From: a virus | Reading direction: 5' to 3' (one strand) | Length of the DNA stretch: 64,000 bases | IMG/VR virus record: IMGVR_UViG_3300042988_001121 | Location: 62,001 to 126,000 of that record | Part shown: positions 43,885-50,909 of the stretch, piece after piece | Numbering within the stretch: the stretch's first letter is position 1 | How the letters are laid out: each line of letters opens with the position of its first letter | Translations under genes and position numbers: made by a program | The notes under the pieces: generated by a model | Told to the model about the DNA's origin: nothing | Database searches by the model: none | Seen by the model: only the letters and a program-made list of their open reading frames with translations

Positions 43885-44056
43885 CTTCAACTCCGTCACA
43901 CCATGCACCAACATGAAGATCGACATTGGTTTTGTTTGAGTAAAAGTTTATCCCCTCGATATCAAATGAACCCGGAGATAGCTCTACTATCATTTTTACA
44001 TCATACTCGCGCAAGAGGGCGAAAAGTTTTTCTTTGAATTCTTCTGTCTTTTCCAT
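43874..44056 (-). CDS. Hypothetical 60-aa protein
   Basis: ATG 44056 is the first good start (MEKTEEFKEKLFALLREYD); no clear Shine-Dalgarno. Beta-type C-terminus with W and C (LHVGAWCDGVEDES). Overlaps the next gene by 11 bases. Confidence 0.55.
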   Translation of the reverse strand: MEKTEEFKEKLFALLREYDVKMIVELSPGSFDIEGINFYSNKTNVDLHVGAWCDGVEDES

Positions 44057-44072
44057 TTGTTTTTTCTTGTTA

Positions 44073-44369
44073 TTATTGACGATGGAAGATGTGCAATGCC
44101 TTTGCGAAGAAGGTAGGTTTACCGCCTTCTTGTGAGCGTTGTCCGTTTTCGAACACACCAACTGAATAGGCACCATTCAGCCGCAATGCGGCAGCAGGAT
44201 GAACGACTACCACTCCTGCAAATTCGCCTTTACTGGCAACATCAGATGGTGTTACGCTGAATGCGTCCATGTCGCCAACTACTACCAACTCGATCCCTTT
44301 TTCGGCAGCTAGTTCTGCCTGTTCTGTGGTTGGAACATGACGAGAAATGAATGCATAGGTAGTAGACAT
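44073..44369 (-). CDS. Conserved small protein with SRHxPT start
   Basis: 98 aa, AFISRHVPTTEQAELAAEKG then LVVVGDMDAF and a C-terminal EGGKPTFFAKALHIFH. It has a Rossmann-like strand/helix alternation. Similar small proteins occur in other phages; I cannot name the family with confidence. GGAG before the start; a strong early promoter precedes it. Confidence 0.62.
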   Translation of the reverse strand: MSTTYAFISRHVPTTEQAELAAEKGIELVVVGDMDAFSVTPSDVASKGEFAGVVVVHPAAALRLNGAYSVGVFENGQRSQEGGKPTFFAKALHIFHRQ

Positions 44370-44399
44370 TTTGGACTCCGTTTCATTGTTGATGGTGTT

Positions 44400-44427
44400 A
44401 TTGTATCACATAAATTTTATGTGTAGA
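44400..44427 (-). promoter_or_regulatory. Early promoter copy with perfect dyad
   Basis: TCTACA, 16-nt spacer, TACAAT. CACATAAA and TTTATGTG overlap to form a near-perfect palindrome. TAA of the upstream gene abuts the -35. Confidence 0.85.
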
Positions 44428-44856
44428 TTATTTTGATGAGCATTCCAAGCAAGCCACGGAATCAATTATGAAAATAAAATGACCGCCTCGGTTTTCTTGA
44501 TAGAAAACTTCATCCCAAATGTAGTATGAGTTGTTACGTAGAGCACGGATTAAAGCCTCGTTGCCACTCCATCCAACTGTTGACATTGATATAAAGTTTT
44601 TGCCATCTTTTTTGTAGCGAGCCATCGTGCCATAAGCCTTTACGCCCCACCAACATTTTTCCAGCATGTCGAATAGCTCGGGAATCATGAACGAAGACCA
44701 ATTCTCGATTGCATCGTACAATTCTTCTGTCGGATAGCCATCTGAATCGAGATACCCATTCACCTCAAGGCTAGCGATGTGGTCGCGAGTGATCTTCATC
44801 TGATCATCAATTCGCGCTTGGATTTCTTCGTCAGTCAGTCGTTTAATTTGACTCAT
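44428..44856 (-). CDS. Hypothetical 142-aa protein with VACLEC tail
   Basis: ATG 44856 with GGAA 7 nt upstream. N-terminal helical part (DEEIQARIDDQMKITRDHI), acidic, tryptophan-rich middle (EKCWWGVKAYG), end IIDSVACLECSSK. The last codons VACLECS share a 22-bp identical DNA stretch with the neighbouring gene fragment (44891-44912), whose product continues further, suggesting that this tail arose by recombination or truncation at the repeat. Confidence 0.65.
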   Translation of the reverse strand: MSQIKRLTDEEIQARIDDQMKITRDHIASLEVNGYLDSDGYPTEELYDAIENWSSFMIPELFDMLEKCWWGVKAYGTMARYKKDGKNFISMSTVGWSGNEALIRALRNNSYYIWDEVFYQENRGGHFIFIIDSVACLECSSK

Positions 44857-44969
44857 GTTGATTCCAATAAGTTGTACTTGAACCCTTCCCATGAGCATTC
44901 CAAGCAAGCCACAGGTGCATCACCATCGCCTAGTTTAACGGAATGACAGAAGAATTCTTCATTCTTGTT
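44853..44969 (-). pseudogene. 3' fragment of a gene split by the TnpB element
   Basis: Open minus-strand frame with no start codon. It encodes KNEEFFCHSVKLGDGDAPVA followed by CLECSWEGFKYNLLEST and ends TGA overlapping the next gene's ATG. It runs into the left end of the TnpB element and stops being open at 44970-44972. The gene at 46321-46776 on the far side ends abruptly in the element's right end. Joining ...DVYCQ to NKNEEFFCH gives one continuous frame with paired cysteines, so I infer one ~190-aa gene cut in two. Confidence 0.65.
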
Positions 44970-44981
44970 TTAGTAAGGAAA

Positions 44982-45004
44982 CCTAACGACTAAAGATCGT
45001 TAGG
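44982..45004. repeat. Left-end hairpin of TnpB element
   Basis: 8-bp perfect stem, 7-nt loop, shares CCTAAC/GTTAGG with the right-end hairpin. Expected position for an IS200/IS605 left-end palindrome. It is followed by AGGAGG, but too far from the tnpB ATG to be its ribosome-binding site. Confidence 0.8.
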
Positions 45005-45059
45005 AGGAATTGCGTTAAAAATCTTATCTTAAATACGATTATACAACAAACATCCCATT

Positions 45060-46331
45060 ATGTCAACCCAACTTCGCGCCTACAAATACAGACTGTATCC
45101 AGATGTTGCTCAAACAGCAACGCTGGCACAGTTCTTTGGTGCGAAGCGTTGGATTTTCAATCATTTTCTCAATGAACAAAAAACTCGGTTTGATAATAAA
45201 GAAACCCACTTGAGTAACTTTGATTGTAACAAGTTGATTACAGAATTGAAGAAACAAGAAGATACCGATTGGCTTCGTGGGATTGATGATTGGGTCTTAA
45301 AAAGTTCATCAGAAGATTTAAGTGTAGCATACAAAAATTTCTTTGCTTCTATTACAGGAAAACGAAAAGGTCCGAATGTTAAGCCCCCTACCTTCAAGTC
45401 AAAAAATTCCAGACAGAGTTACAGAACTCGTGGCATCAAAATTGATTTTGAGAATAATTTAATTACCGTTCCAAAGATCAAGAGCATCAAGTGTATTATT
45501 CATCGTCAATTCGTAGGAACAATTAAACAAGCAACTGTTTCTAAGAATACTGATGGTCGTTATTATATTTCCATTCTGGTCGATGAAACTATCCAGTTGA
45601 AGCAAATGACTCATCGGGAAGTTGGTATTGACTTTGGGCTTAGAGATTTAGCTATTTTATCAACAGGAGTCAAATTCAATCATCCAGAACAAATGCTTTC
45701 AAGAACCAAGAAAGCATTGAAAAGAGCACAAAGAATCCTTGCTCGTAAAACAAAAGGGTCTAATTCTTATCATAAACAGCGTTTAGTTGTAGCAAAATTG
45801 TATTCAAGACTAACTCGAATGAGGAATGAATATTATCATCTGATTTCTCGTTACTTGGTTAATAATTTTGACGCAATATACCTTGAAGATTTAAACGTCA
45901 ATGGAATGTTGAAGAATCGTAGGTTATCAAGAAAGATACACGAAACCGCTTGGTCTACTTTGAAGAATATGATCAAGTATAAAGCAAATTATGCTGGAAA
46001 GACTGTTCATGAAATCAACCGTTGGCTCCCATCATCCAAGACTTGTTCTTGCTGTGGTTACAAACTTGACAAACTGAATCTCGATGTTCGTGAATGGACT
46101 TGTCCAGTTTGTAACGAGCACCATGACCGTGACCTAAACGCTGCTATAAACATTCTGAATCAAGGTCAAATTGATCTTTATGATTCTAAACAAAATTCCA
46201 GCGCAACACTGGAATTGGAGGCTTCGCCTCCAATGGCTTTGCAGAAACATTCTATGAAAATCGAGAGGTCCAGTTCTAAACGAACTGGTTGGAATGGGGA
46301 GCAAGCAAGCCTAACAGTATTTAGCTGTTAG
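45060..46331 (+). CDS. tnpB: TnpB RNA-guided nuclease (IS605 OrfB type)
   Basis: 423 aa. RuvC-I D in GIDFGL (about residue 190), RuvC-II E in YLEDLN (about 276), zinc ribbon CSCCG....CPVC and RuvC-III D in HDRDLNAA (D358), all intact; N-terminal helical TnpB domain starts LRAYKYRLYPD. TnpB proteins use an RNA from the element's end to cut the empty donor site. C-terminal 60 residues are encoded in DNA full of hairpins, consistent with overlap with the omegaRNA. No good Shine-Dalgarno. Opposite orientation to surrounding phage genes. Less similar to the other two TnpBs here than they are to each other. Confidence 0.93.
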   Translation: MSTQLRAYKYRLYPDVAQTATLAQFFGAKRWIFNHFLNEQKTRFDNKETHLSNFDCNKLITELKKQEDTDWLRGIDDWVLKSSSEDLSVAYKNFFASITGKRKGPNVKPPTFKSKNSRQSYRTRGIKIDFENNLITVPKIKSIKCIIHRQFVGTIKQATVSKNTDGRYYISILVDETIQLKQMTHREVGIDFGLRDLAILSTGVKFNHPEQMLSRTKKALKRAQRILARKTKGSNSYHKQRLVVAKLYSRLTRMRNEYYHLISRYLVNNFDAIYLEDLNVNGMLKNRRLSRKIHETAWSTLKNMIKYKANYAGKTVHEINRWLPSSKTCSCCGYKLDKLNLDVREWTCPVCNEHHDRDLNAAINILNQGQIDLYDSKQNSSATLELEASPPMALQKHSMKIERSSSKRTGWNGEQASLTVFSC

Positions 46332-46340
46332 GTGGTTGAC
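46190..46340 (+). ncRNA. Candidate omegaRNA (reRNA) of the TnpB element
   Basis: Four consecutive perfect stem-loops in the tnpB 3' end and right end: AATTCCAG/CTGGAATT (46194-46216), GGAGGC/GCCTCC (46217-46231), CCAGTTC/GAACTGG (46270-46288) and CCTAACAG/CTGTTAGG (46310-46332). This dense structure is what is known for omegaRNA scaffolds of TnpB. The guide would be the ~16-20 nt after the right end, i.e. host gene sequence from about 46341. Boundaries are approximate. Confidence 0.55.
46310..46332. repeat. Right-end hairpin of TnpB element
   Basis: 8-bp perfect stem with loop TATTTAG; mate of the left-end hairpin. It contains the tnpB stop on the plus strand and the artificial stop of the interrupted gene on the minus strand. 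Confidence 0.8.
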
Positions 46341-46776
46341 AATAAACGTCCCATGAGTCTTTGTGTTGTCGGTAGATCGCGATATCGCGAACACCTTCTT
46401 TATGCCGCATTCGTTCCAGAACTTTTGATGTGTTCTTGCGAGTCTTCAAACTGATTTTAACACAATCTCTGCCAACAGTAAAGTAGATGTAAATACAATA
46501 ACGGATTTTAGGTTTCCTTGCTTTACGTTTCCTTGCAATTTGTTTTCGTGTTAACCGATCATCGGGATCATGGCTCACCGCAATCACGGCAGGATGTGCA
46601 TGCAGCAGAATTTTAGTCATCTGTTCGTCATAGTAAAGATACCCTAGCTTGCATTCGTATCTTTCGCTGTTCCATTCAACAATCGCGTATTTGTTGTCAT
46701 CATAAGCAAGTAACGTGACTTCCTTGATCGAGTGGTCATCTTCCTCGAATGGATAGTCGGTAAAGAATTTACGCAT
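46321..46776 (-). pseudogene. 5' part of gene interrupted by TnpB element
   Basis: Encodes 151 residues from ATG 46776: N-terminal acidic part (FEEDDHSIKEVTLLAYDDN), a basic linker (RLTRKQIARKRKARKPKIR) and a beta domain ending SWDVYC. The last codons (QPPNS) and stop lie in the element's right end, so the true C-terminus is missing; the matching tail with a CLEC motif is at 44853-44969. It may still make a truncated protein. Overlaps the upstream gene by 8 bases. Confidence 0.6.
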
Positions 46777-47035
46777 TTCGGTTTAACCTTTCTCTTGCAG
46801 ACATTGCAAAATAAGACCAGTTACCACACTTATCCTCGGTTCGCAAAAGATCACGTGCGGTATAGGAAATGTCTGTCTTACTAAAGCACCGAGCCTCTTG
46901 GTTCAAGATTCCGTTAGTGAAACATCTAACGTGATAAGCACCGTTGATTTTTCTGACCTGAATTTCGTGTTCTACTTCGTCCAACATAACTCGCGAAATT
47001 TGTAATACTGTTTCGTAACGTGGTTTCGTTTTCAT
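46769..47035 (-). CDS. Hypothetical 88-aa protein
   Basis: ATG 47035 overlaps a preceding stop (ATGA) belonging to a gene fragment cut by the IS607 element. Beta-rich (EHEIQVRKINGAYHVRCFTN) with a basic C-terminus (MSARERLNRNA). No family recognised. Because of the IS607 insertion, its natural promoter and coupling are lost or altered. Confidence 0.6.
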   Translation of the reverse strand: MKTKPRYETVLQISRVMLDEVEHEIQVRKINGAYHVRCFTNGILNQEARCFSKTDISYTARDLLRTEDKCGNWSYFAMSARERLNRNA

Positions 47036-47101
47036 AATTTACTCACAATGTCATTTACAGTTTCACGGTTAGAAAAGATTCTACCACTAACATGCCAATA
47101 A
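47032..47101 (-). pseudogene. 3' fragment of a gene split by IS607
   Basis: Minus-strand open frame ending TGA in ATGA overlap with the 47035 start. It encodes HDYWHVSGRIFSNRETVNDI then VSKL, without a start codon. The frame runs into the 3' end of the IS607 tnpB. The truncated gene on the other side (49001-49168) breaks off in GYHWKRGVYSNG, so the two are probably the halves of one gene of about 80-100 codons. The authentic-looking ATGA coupling supports a former functional gene. Confidence 0.55.
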
Positions 47102-48337
47102 TCATGCCGTTTTATAAAAATCTATAAAACTGACTAGACATTTCAACGAGGTTGCTTTTGGTAACTCCAAAAGACTTACATCCTCTCTATGTCTGTAATC
47201 GGCTGATTCGTCCGATGTGAATCCATAAAGGTCATTCATACCTTTATTGTAAATGTTAACAGCAGCATTCAAGTCTCTATTATGATGGGAACCACAAGAA
47301 GGACAATCCCACTCTCTTATCGATAGCTCCATCTTTTCAATTCTATGACCACAAGAAGAACATGTCTTACTAGAAGGGTAGAAACGATCTATTTTATGGA
47401 AAGTTCTACCTCGCCAATTAGATTTATATGAAATCATTGACACCAATGATGACCATGATGCATCAGATATAGATTTTGATAATTTTCTATTCTTCAGCAT
47501 TCCTTTTATGTTCAAGTCTTCCATTACAATCGTATCATAATTTTTTACAAGCCAAGAACTGATATTGTGGTGAATAAAAGATCGCTGGTTACTAACTTCT
47601 CTGTGAATTCTAGCAACTTTTGTTCTTTGTATTTCCCTTCTATTGGAACCTTCTTGTTTTCTACTAAAGTGCTGCTGTGCGGTTTTTAGCTTCGCTTGGT
47701 TTTTACGAAACCATTTTGGATTAGAGATTTTCATTCCGTTACTAAGAATGCACAAATCTGTTAATCCAAGATCAACACCAATAGTTTTACCTGTTTGTTC
47801 GTAAAGAACTACGTCTTCTTCAACTAGAACAGATACAAAATATTGGTTTGTTTTATTTTTAGAGACAGTAACCGACTTGACCTGCCCATAAAACTTTCTA
47901 TCAATGACCACCTTCAATGGAGACATTTTAGGCAGTTTAATTTTACTGGTATCGAAATTTATGAATTTATTGAAGCCTATAGCCTGCCCCGGTATTCTGA
48001 AAGAATCTGTTGACACGCCCTTTTTCTTAAATTTCATCCTACCAAGTTTTGTTTTCCTTGAAGGGTTAAAATATTGCTTCTTTGTTTCAATGAAATCCAT
48101 GCGTTTTTGCTGAAGCGCATAACTTATTGTATCATTGAGCCAAGAAAACTCAGGCATATCTTTCAATATCTTTTCATCCATCGGTCGGTTCGGACCGTCC
48201 TTGCTATATGAATTGAAATTTGCCACCAGTTGATTCCAAACAAAACGCACGCAACCAAAAGTAGAATCCAAAAATTTAGACTGCTCTTTTGTTGGGTATA
48301 CCCTATATTTGTAGGCTCGAATTTGTTTTGGCATCAT
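47102..48337 (-). CDS. tnpB: TnpB RNA-guided nuclease of IS607 element
   Basis: 411 aa starting at tandem ATGs (48337/48334). TnpB start QIRAYKYRVYPTKEQ, RuvC-I GVDLGL, RuvC-II VMEDLN, zinc ribbon CSSCGHR....CPSCG and RuvC-III NRDLNAA are intact. Closely related to the third TnpB at 59159 (shared FGCVRF.WNQ, NPKWFRKNQAKLK, GRTFHKIDRF). A 7-bp hairpin CTTTTGG/CCAAAAG near its 3' end (47154-47172) may belong to its guide RNA, which would end in the flanking gene fragment. Confidence 0.92.
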   Translation of the reverse strand: MMPKQIRAYKYRVYPTKEQSKFLDSTFGCVRFVWNQLVANFNSYSKDGPNRPMDEKILKDMPEFSWLNDTISYALQQKRMDFIETKKQYFNPSRKTKLGRMKFKKKGVSTDSFRIPGQAIGFNKFINFDTSKIKLPKMSPLKVVIDRKFYGQVKSVTVSKNKTNQYFVSVLVEEDVVLYEQTGKTIGVDLGLTDLCILSNGMKISNPKWFRKNQAKLKTAQQHFSRKQEGSNRREIQRTKVARIHREVSNQRSFIHHNISSWLVKNYDTIVMEDLNIKGMLKNRKLSKSISDASWSSLVSMISYKSNWRGRTFHKIDRFYPSSKTCSSCGHRIEKMELSIREWDCPSCGSHHNRDLNAAVNIYNKGMNDLYGFTSDESADYRHREDVSLLELPKATSLKCLVSFIDFYKTA

Positions 48338-48362
48338 AAAACTATAAAAATTATATAGTTAT

Positions 48363-48956
48363 TTATTGTTTGTCTACTTTCAATGTCTCTATTAGTTCAA
48401 TTGTTTTTCTCTTACTGCGCCGTTTACCATAAATTCTGGCGCAGAAAGATGTTATCTCTGACACGAAATCTTGTACGATATCTTCATTCCCGACAGAAAC
48501 TTGGTTCACGACTTCTATTTCTTTTTTATTCGCACGAAGCATAGTTTCTATGTAATTAAAACCAAACCGAGTCAGTCGGTCTTTGTGTTCAACGACAATC
48601 TTGGTAAAATCTTGTTCGGATAATAACTTTTGTAATTTTGGGCGCGAATCGTTAAGACCAGAACCAAATTCTGTTATTACATCATGAATTTTATATCCGC
48701 GAGCAGTGCAATATGAAATCATCCTATCTTTTTGAGATTCTAGATTAGTTTTATTGACTGTGCTACTAACACGACAGTATATAACGATTTTTTCTTCGCT
48801 TTTCTCTTTGACGCCGATAAATTTATTATATGTTTCTGTGTCAACAAAATTCATACCGCCGATTTTATGGAACTTTAGTTTACCGGCAGATTTCCAGTTC
48901 CATAAAGTCATTTTGGTAACACCTAGGTCTTTAGCAAATTTACTCAACTTAATCAT
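48363..48956 (-). CDS. tnpA: IS607-type serine recombinase TnpA
   Basis: 197 aa. N-terminal MerR-like helix-turn-helix (LSKFAKDLGVTKMTLWNWKS) followed by the short serine recombinase catalytic domain: IYCRVSS (nucleophile Ser64/65), NLESQKDRM, GSGLNDSRPKL, and the arginine motif EHKDRLTRFGF. This HTH-first order is specific to IS607. It excises and inserts the element via a circular intermediate. All catalytic positions are present. Confidence 0.93.
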   Translation of the reverse strand: MIKLSKFAKDLGVTKMTLWNWKSAGKLKFHKIGGMNFVDTETYNKFIGVKEKSEEKIVIYCRVSSTVNKTNLESQKDRMISYCTARGYKIHDVITEFGSGLNDSRPKLQKLLSEQDFTKIVVEHKDRLTRFGFNYIETMLRANKKEIEVVNQVSVGNEDIVQDFVSEITSFCARIYGKRRSKRKTIELIETLKVDKQ

Positions 48957-49000
48957 AAACTTTTGGTAAATATTATATAGTTTTTGGTTGGATTATTTAT

Positions 49001-49168
49001 TTATATATTATATTCAGGCAATCCGTTGGAATAAACGCCGCGCTTCCAATGATATCCAGAAGTATCGGTGACTTCAACAACTTCCCCGCATCGAGTCACA
49101 TAATTTCCTGCGCCATCAATGATTCGAGGAAAAGAAATGAAAAACGCTTCATACGGTATGTTTGCCAC
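49001..49168 (-). pseudogene. Small phage gene, probably 3'-truncated by IS607
   Basis: GTG start at 49168 with AGGAG 6 nt upstream and an early promoter. Encodes 55 residues (ANIPYEAFFISFPRIIDGAG ... GYHWKRGVYSNGLPEYNI) and stops at the AT-rich right end of the IS607 element. The ending resembles the fragment at 47032-47101 (W..SG.I.SN), fitting one gene with two W-type beta hairpins cut by the insertion. It could alternatively be complete as it stands. Confidence 0.5.
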
Positions 49169-49193
49169 GATAAACTCCTGTTTTGTTGAATCT

Positions 49194-49222
49194 ATTGTAT
49201 CACATGAAACAGTTTATGTAGA
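49194..49222 (-). promoter_or_regulatory. Early promoter copy
   Basis: TCTACA, 17-nt spacer, TACAAT with class I leader GATTCAACAAAACAGGAG. The -35 lies in the last codons of the gene at 49214-49447. Confidence 0.85.
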
Positions 49223-49447
49223 TTTGTCGCCAAACTTCTTAAAAATAACTTTTGGGGTCGGGTTTGCCATGAAATTAATAAAAGCAATAATGACGACAAG
49301 CACATTGATCATTGGCAAGAATGAAACGAGCGCGAATCCCACAAGATCGGGTGCAGTCACATCATCTGTTTTTCTTTGTGTGTAAATGAATCCCATGAAC
49401 AAGAGGCTACTGAAAATAAAGTAACCGACTACTGTGTAATTGAACAT
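49214..49447 (-). CDS. Small two-TM membrane protein
   Basis: 77 aa. Hydrophobic segments VGYFIFSSLLFMGFIY and LVGFALVSFLPMINVLVVIIAFI with a short charged loop (TQRKTDDV) between and a basic tail. The second TM resembles that of the 62-aa protein at 60536. Inner-membrane location inferred; function unknown. GGAG and early promoter precede. Confidence 0.7.
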   Translation of the reverse strand: MFNYTVVGYFIFSSLLFMGFIYTQRKTDDVTAPDLVGFALVSFLPMINVLVVIIAFINFMANPTPKVIFKKFGDKST

Positions 49448-49472
49448 GATTAACTCCTGTTTTGTTGAATCT

Positions 49473-49501
49473 ATTGTATCACAGGCAAACTTATGTGTAG
49501 A
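49473..49501 (-). promoter_or_regulatory. Early promoter copy
   Basis: TCTACA, 17-nt spacer, TACAAT, class I leader with AACAGGAGTTAATC before ATG. TAA of the next gene is fused to the -35. Confidence 0.88.
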
Positions 49502-49744
49502 TTATCTTTTCTTGAAACGTAGCATCTCAGATTCGTGAAAAGGTAGACCCGGTTCCCCTTCCAGTACCCTTAATTCACGCGCAAAGACACAAATTTCACG
49601 AAAAATTTCGCGCCACGTTGCATGGGGAAACGTGTCAACCAGAAACTCCCAATAACCTAACAATGCGCGTGCATCGTCTAGCCGCATCCCATGCAGAACT
49701 TCACTGAACTTCGATGCAGTCAGAAAACTAATTTTTTGTTTCAT
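49502..49744 (-). CDS. Hypothetical 80-aa protein
   Basis: ATG 49744 with GAGGTG upstream. Helical throughout (KFSEVLHGMRLDDARALLGYWEFL), tryptophan-containing, basic end. No family recognised. Ten bases after the 115-aa gene, probably cotranscribed. Confidence 0.62.
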   Translation of the reverse strand: MKQKISFLTASKFSEVLHGMRLDDARALLGYWEFLVDTFPHATWREIFREICVFARELRVLEGEPGLPFHESEMLRFKKR

Positions 49745-49754
49745 TGGTTTCACC

Positions 49755-50102
49755 TCAGATTTTAGCGAAACCAACAGGAGCAACCATGTAGAGGTCGCCT
49801 TGTGGCGTCAAGATAACATCACCTACACTGACTGAGCACATTGTTACGTTAGGGCGCGCTACCAGTTTGCTCTTATCACCAACACCATTTCCAATACCGA
49901 ACACCTCATCAAGAGATTTTGCGTTAATGTCAGCAACAGTTTCATAAAATTTAAAAGCTGCCTTTGCGTTTGTAACATTTTCTCTCTTTTTCAGAAACGC
50001 GGCGACACGTTCACTTTTGTTTGCTGCATCATCCCAACCGAGCGCGTTGACCATGTTGGATTCGGCGATTGTCAGATTGAATTGGAAAACTGTGTAAGTC
50101 AT
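49755..50102 (-). CDS. Hypothetical 115-aa protein
   Basis: ATG 50102; the leader can form AACTCC...GGAGTT over the ribosome-binding site. N-terminal beta strand then helices (VNALGWDDAANKSERVAAFLKK), C-terminal barrel-like GDVILTPQGDLYMVAPVGF, a pattern seen in several early phage proteins. Function unknown. Confidence 0.65.
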   Translation of the reverse strand: MTYTVFQFNLTIAESNMVNALGWDDAANKSERVAAFLKKRENVTNAKAAFKFYETVADINAKSLDEVFGIGNGVGDKSKLVARPNVTMCSVSVGDVILTPQGDLYMVAPVGFAKI

Positions 50103-50133
50103 TTTGAACTCCGGTTTCGTTGTCGATGGAGTT

Positions 50134-50163
50134 ATTGTATCACAGAGAAACTTTATGTGTAGA
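50134..50163 (-). promoter_or_regulatory. Early promoter copy
   Basis: TCTACA, 18-nt spacer, TACAAT with class II leader. Regulatory module A lies immediately upstream (50183-50283), so both may act on the 50102 gene. Confidence 0.88.
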
Positions 50164-50182
50164 TTATTTTTCACAAAAAGTA

Positions 50183-50283
50183 AAACCGATTTAAACGGCG
50201 TATAATCGTTTTAAATCGGTTTGGCTACATTGGTACTACTTAACAGAAATGATTGCTCAAACACCGTTTAAATGCGTTCTAGC
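50183..50283 (-). repeat. Regulatory module copy A with 13-bp inverted repeat
   Basis: Contains AAACCGATTTAAA (50183-50195) and its exact complement TTTAAATCGGTTT (50210-50222) around a TATAAT-like centre, a degenerate core (50228-50239) and GTTTAAATGCGTTCTAG (50266-50282) shared exactly with copy B. The remaining ~120 bases up to 50405 show no ORF or other signal that I can identify. Confidence 0.6.
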
Positions 50284-50405
50284 GGTATTTGGTCGGGATT
50301 TACCACAGTATTCTGCCGAAGCGAGTCATGTGGTCTTTTGATTACGTCGTTTTTCCCGAGTGGTTTCCACTTCCGACAATAAGGTGAGCGCGACTACACC
50401 ATGCA

Positions 50406-50690
50406 TTAGATCAATCTATAGATTACTGAATCCTGTAAATCTTCTTCTTTATAAGAAAATTTGCGAACTTCGTAGTAACTACTTACGATTCCGCCCCAAT
50501 TTCTTTTGTACTGAGTAAATGTTTTACTCAACATTGTCTGGTGCGCCTGTTCGTAGCAGTTGTCATCAAGGAAATAAACAGCAGTCAGGTCACCAAGATG
50601 CTCCATTGTTGATGAAGTCGAATAAACAATCTTCGTCACTCCGAGCGACAACAACTGTTTAATTGATTTTCCGTCCAGATAACCGATCAT
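50406..50690 (-). CDS. Hypothetical 94-aa protein
   Basis: ATG 50690 overlaps the upstream stop (ATGA). Alternating alpha/beta (KIVYSTSSTMEHLGDLTAVY then FTQYKRNWGG). Acidic C-terminus. No family recognised. Confidence 0.6.
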   Translation of the reverse strand: MIGYLDGKSIKQLLSLGVTKIVYSTSSTMEHLGDLTAVYFLDDNCYEQAHQTMLSKTFTQYKRNWGGIVSSYYEVRKFSYKEEDLQDSVIYRLI

Positions 50691-50854
50691 AGTTTCACCT
50701 CACGCTGAAGATTATAAATTGCTTTTTGTTTCGTTGCGCCATACTGACAATCGCCTACTTGGTCGCCGTTACTATTTTGGTAAAAGGCAACATAGCAATC
50801 ATAATCTCTGTAGTAATAGGTGATGATCTTTGGTGGTAGTTTAGATAAGAACAT
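50687..50854 (-). CDS. Small Tyr-rich protein (55 aa)
   Basis: ATG 50854 with GGAG upstream and an early promoter. Encodes MFLSKLPPKIITYYYRDYDC then a beta hairpin with two Cys. Ends in ATGA overlap with the next gene. Function unknown. Confidence 0.6.
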   Translation of the reverse strand: MFLSKLPPKIITYYYRDYDCYVAFYQNSNGDQVGDCQYGATKQKAIYNLQREVKL

Positions 50855-50880
50855 TTTAGTTTCTCCGTGTCATTGAATCT

Positions 50881-50909
50881 ATTGTAACACAGAGAAACTT
50901 ATGTGTAGA
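50881..50909 (-). promoter_or_regulatory. Early promoter copy
   Basis: TCTACA, 17-nt spacer, TACAAT. TAA of the 51233 gene is fused to the -35. Confidence 0.88.

Larger units (their letters stand above)
44970..46340 (+). mobile_element. IS200/IS605-type element carrying only tnpB (IS1341-like)
   Basis: Bounded by two matched stem-loops: 44982-45004 (CCTAACGA/TCGTTAGG, 7-nt loop) and 46310-46332 (CCTAACAG/CTGTTAGG, 7-nt loop). Subterminal palindromes of this kind are the substrates of IS200/IS605 Y1 transposases; no such transposase gene is present, so movement would need one in trans. Exact ends are uncertain by about 10 bases. It interrupts a minus-strand phage gene. Confidence 0.7.
47102..49000 (-). 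mobile_element. IS607-family element (tnpA + tnpB)
   Basis: Two minus-strand genes in IS607 order: serine recombinase tnpA first, then tnpB. Left end region (47109-47130) has an 8-bp palindrome GTTTTATA/TATAAAAC. The tnpA-tnpB gap and the right end share ATTATATAGTT. IS607 has no terminal inverted repeats or long target duplications, so ends are given only to within some 10-20 bases. Both genes appear intact, so the element could be autonomous. Confidence 0.8.

Noticed and set aside
44073-44369. Csx-type CRISPR-associated protein because of the SRHxPT start
   Set aside because: Similarity limited to the first residues and no CRISPR context; no array anywhere in the window.
44981-45059. Group I intron (IStron) upstream of tnpB
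   Set aside because: Only ~55 bases lie between the left hairpin and tnpB, too short for intron core elements.
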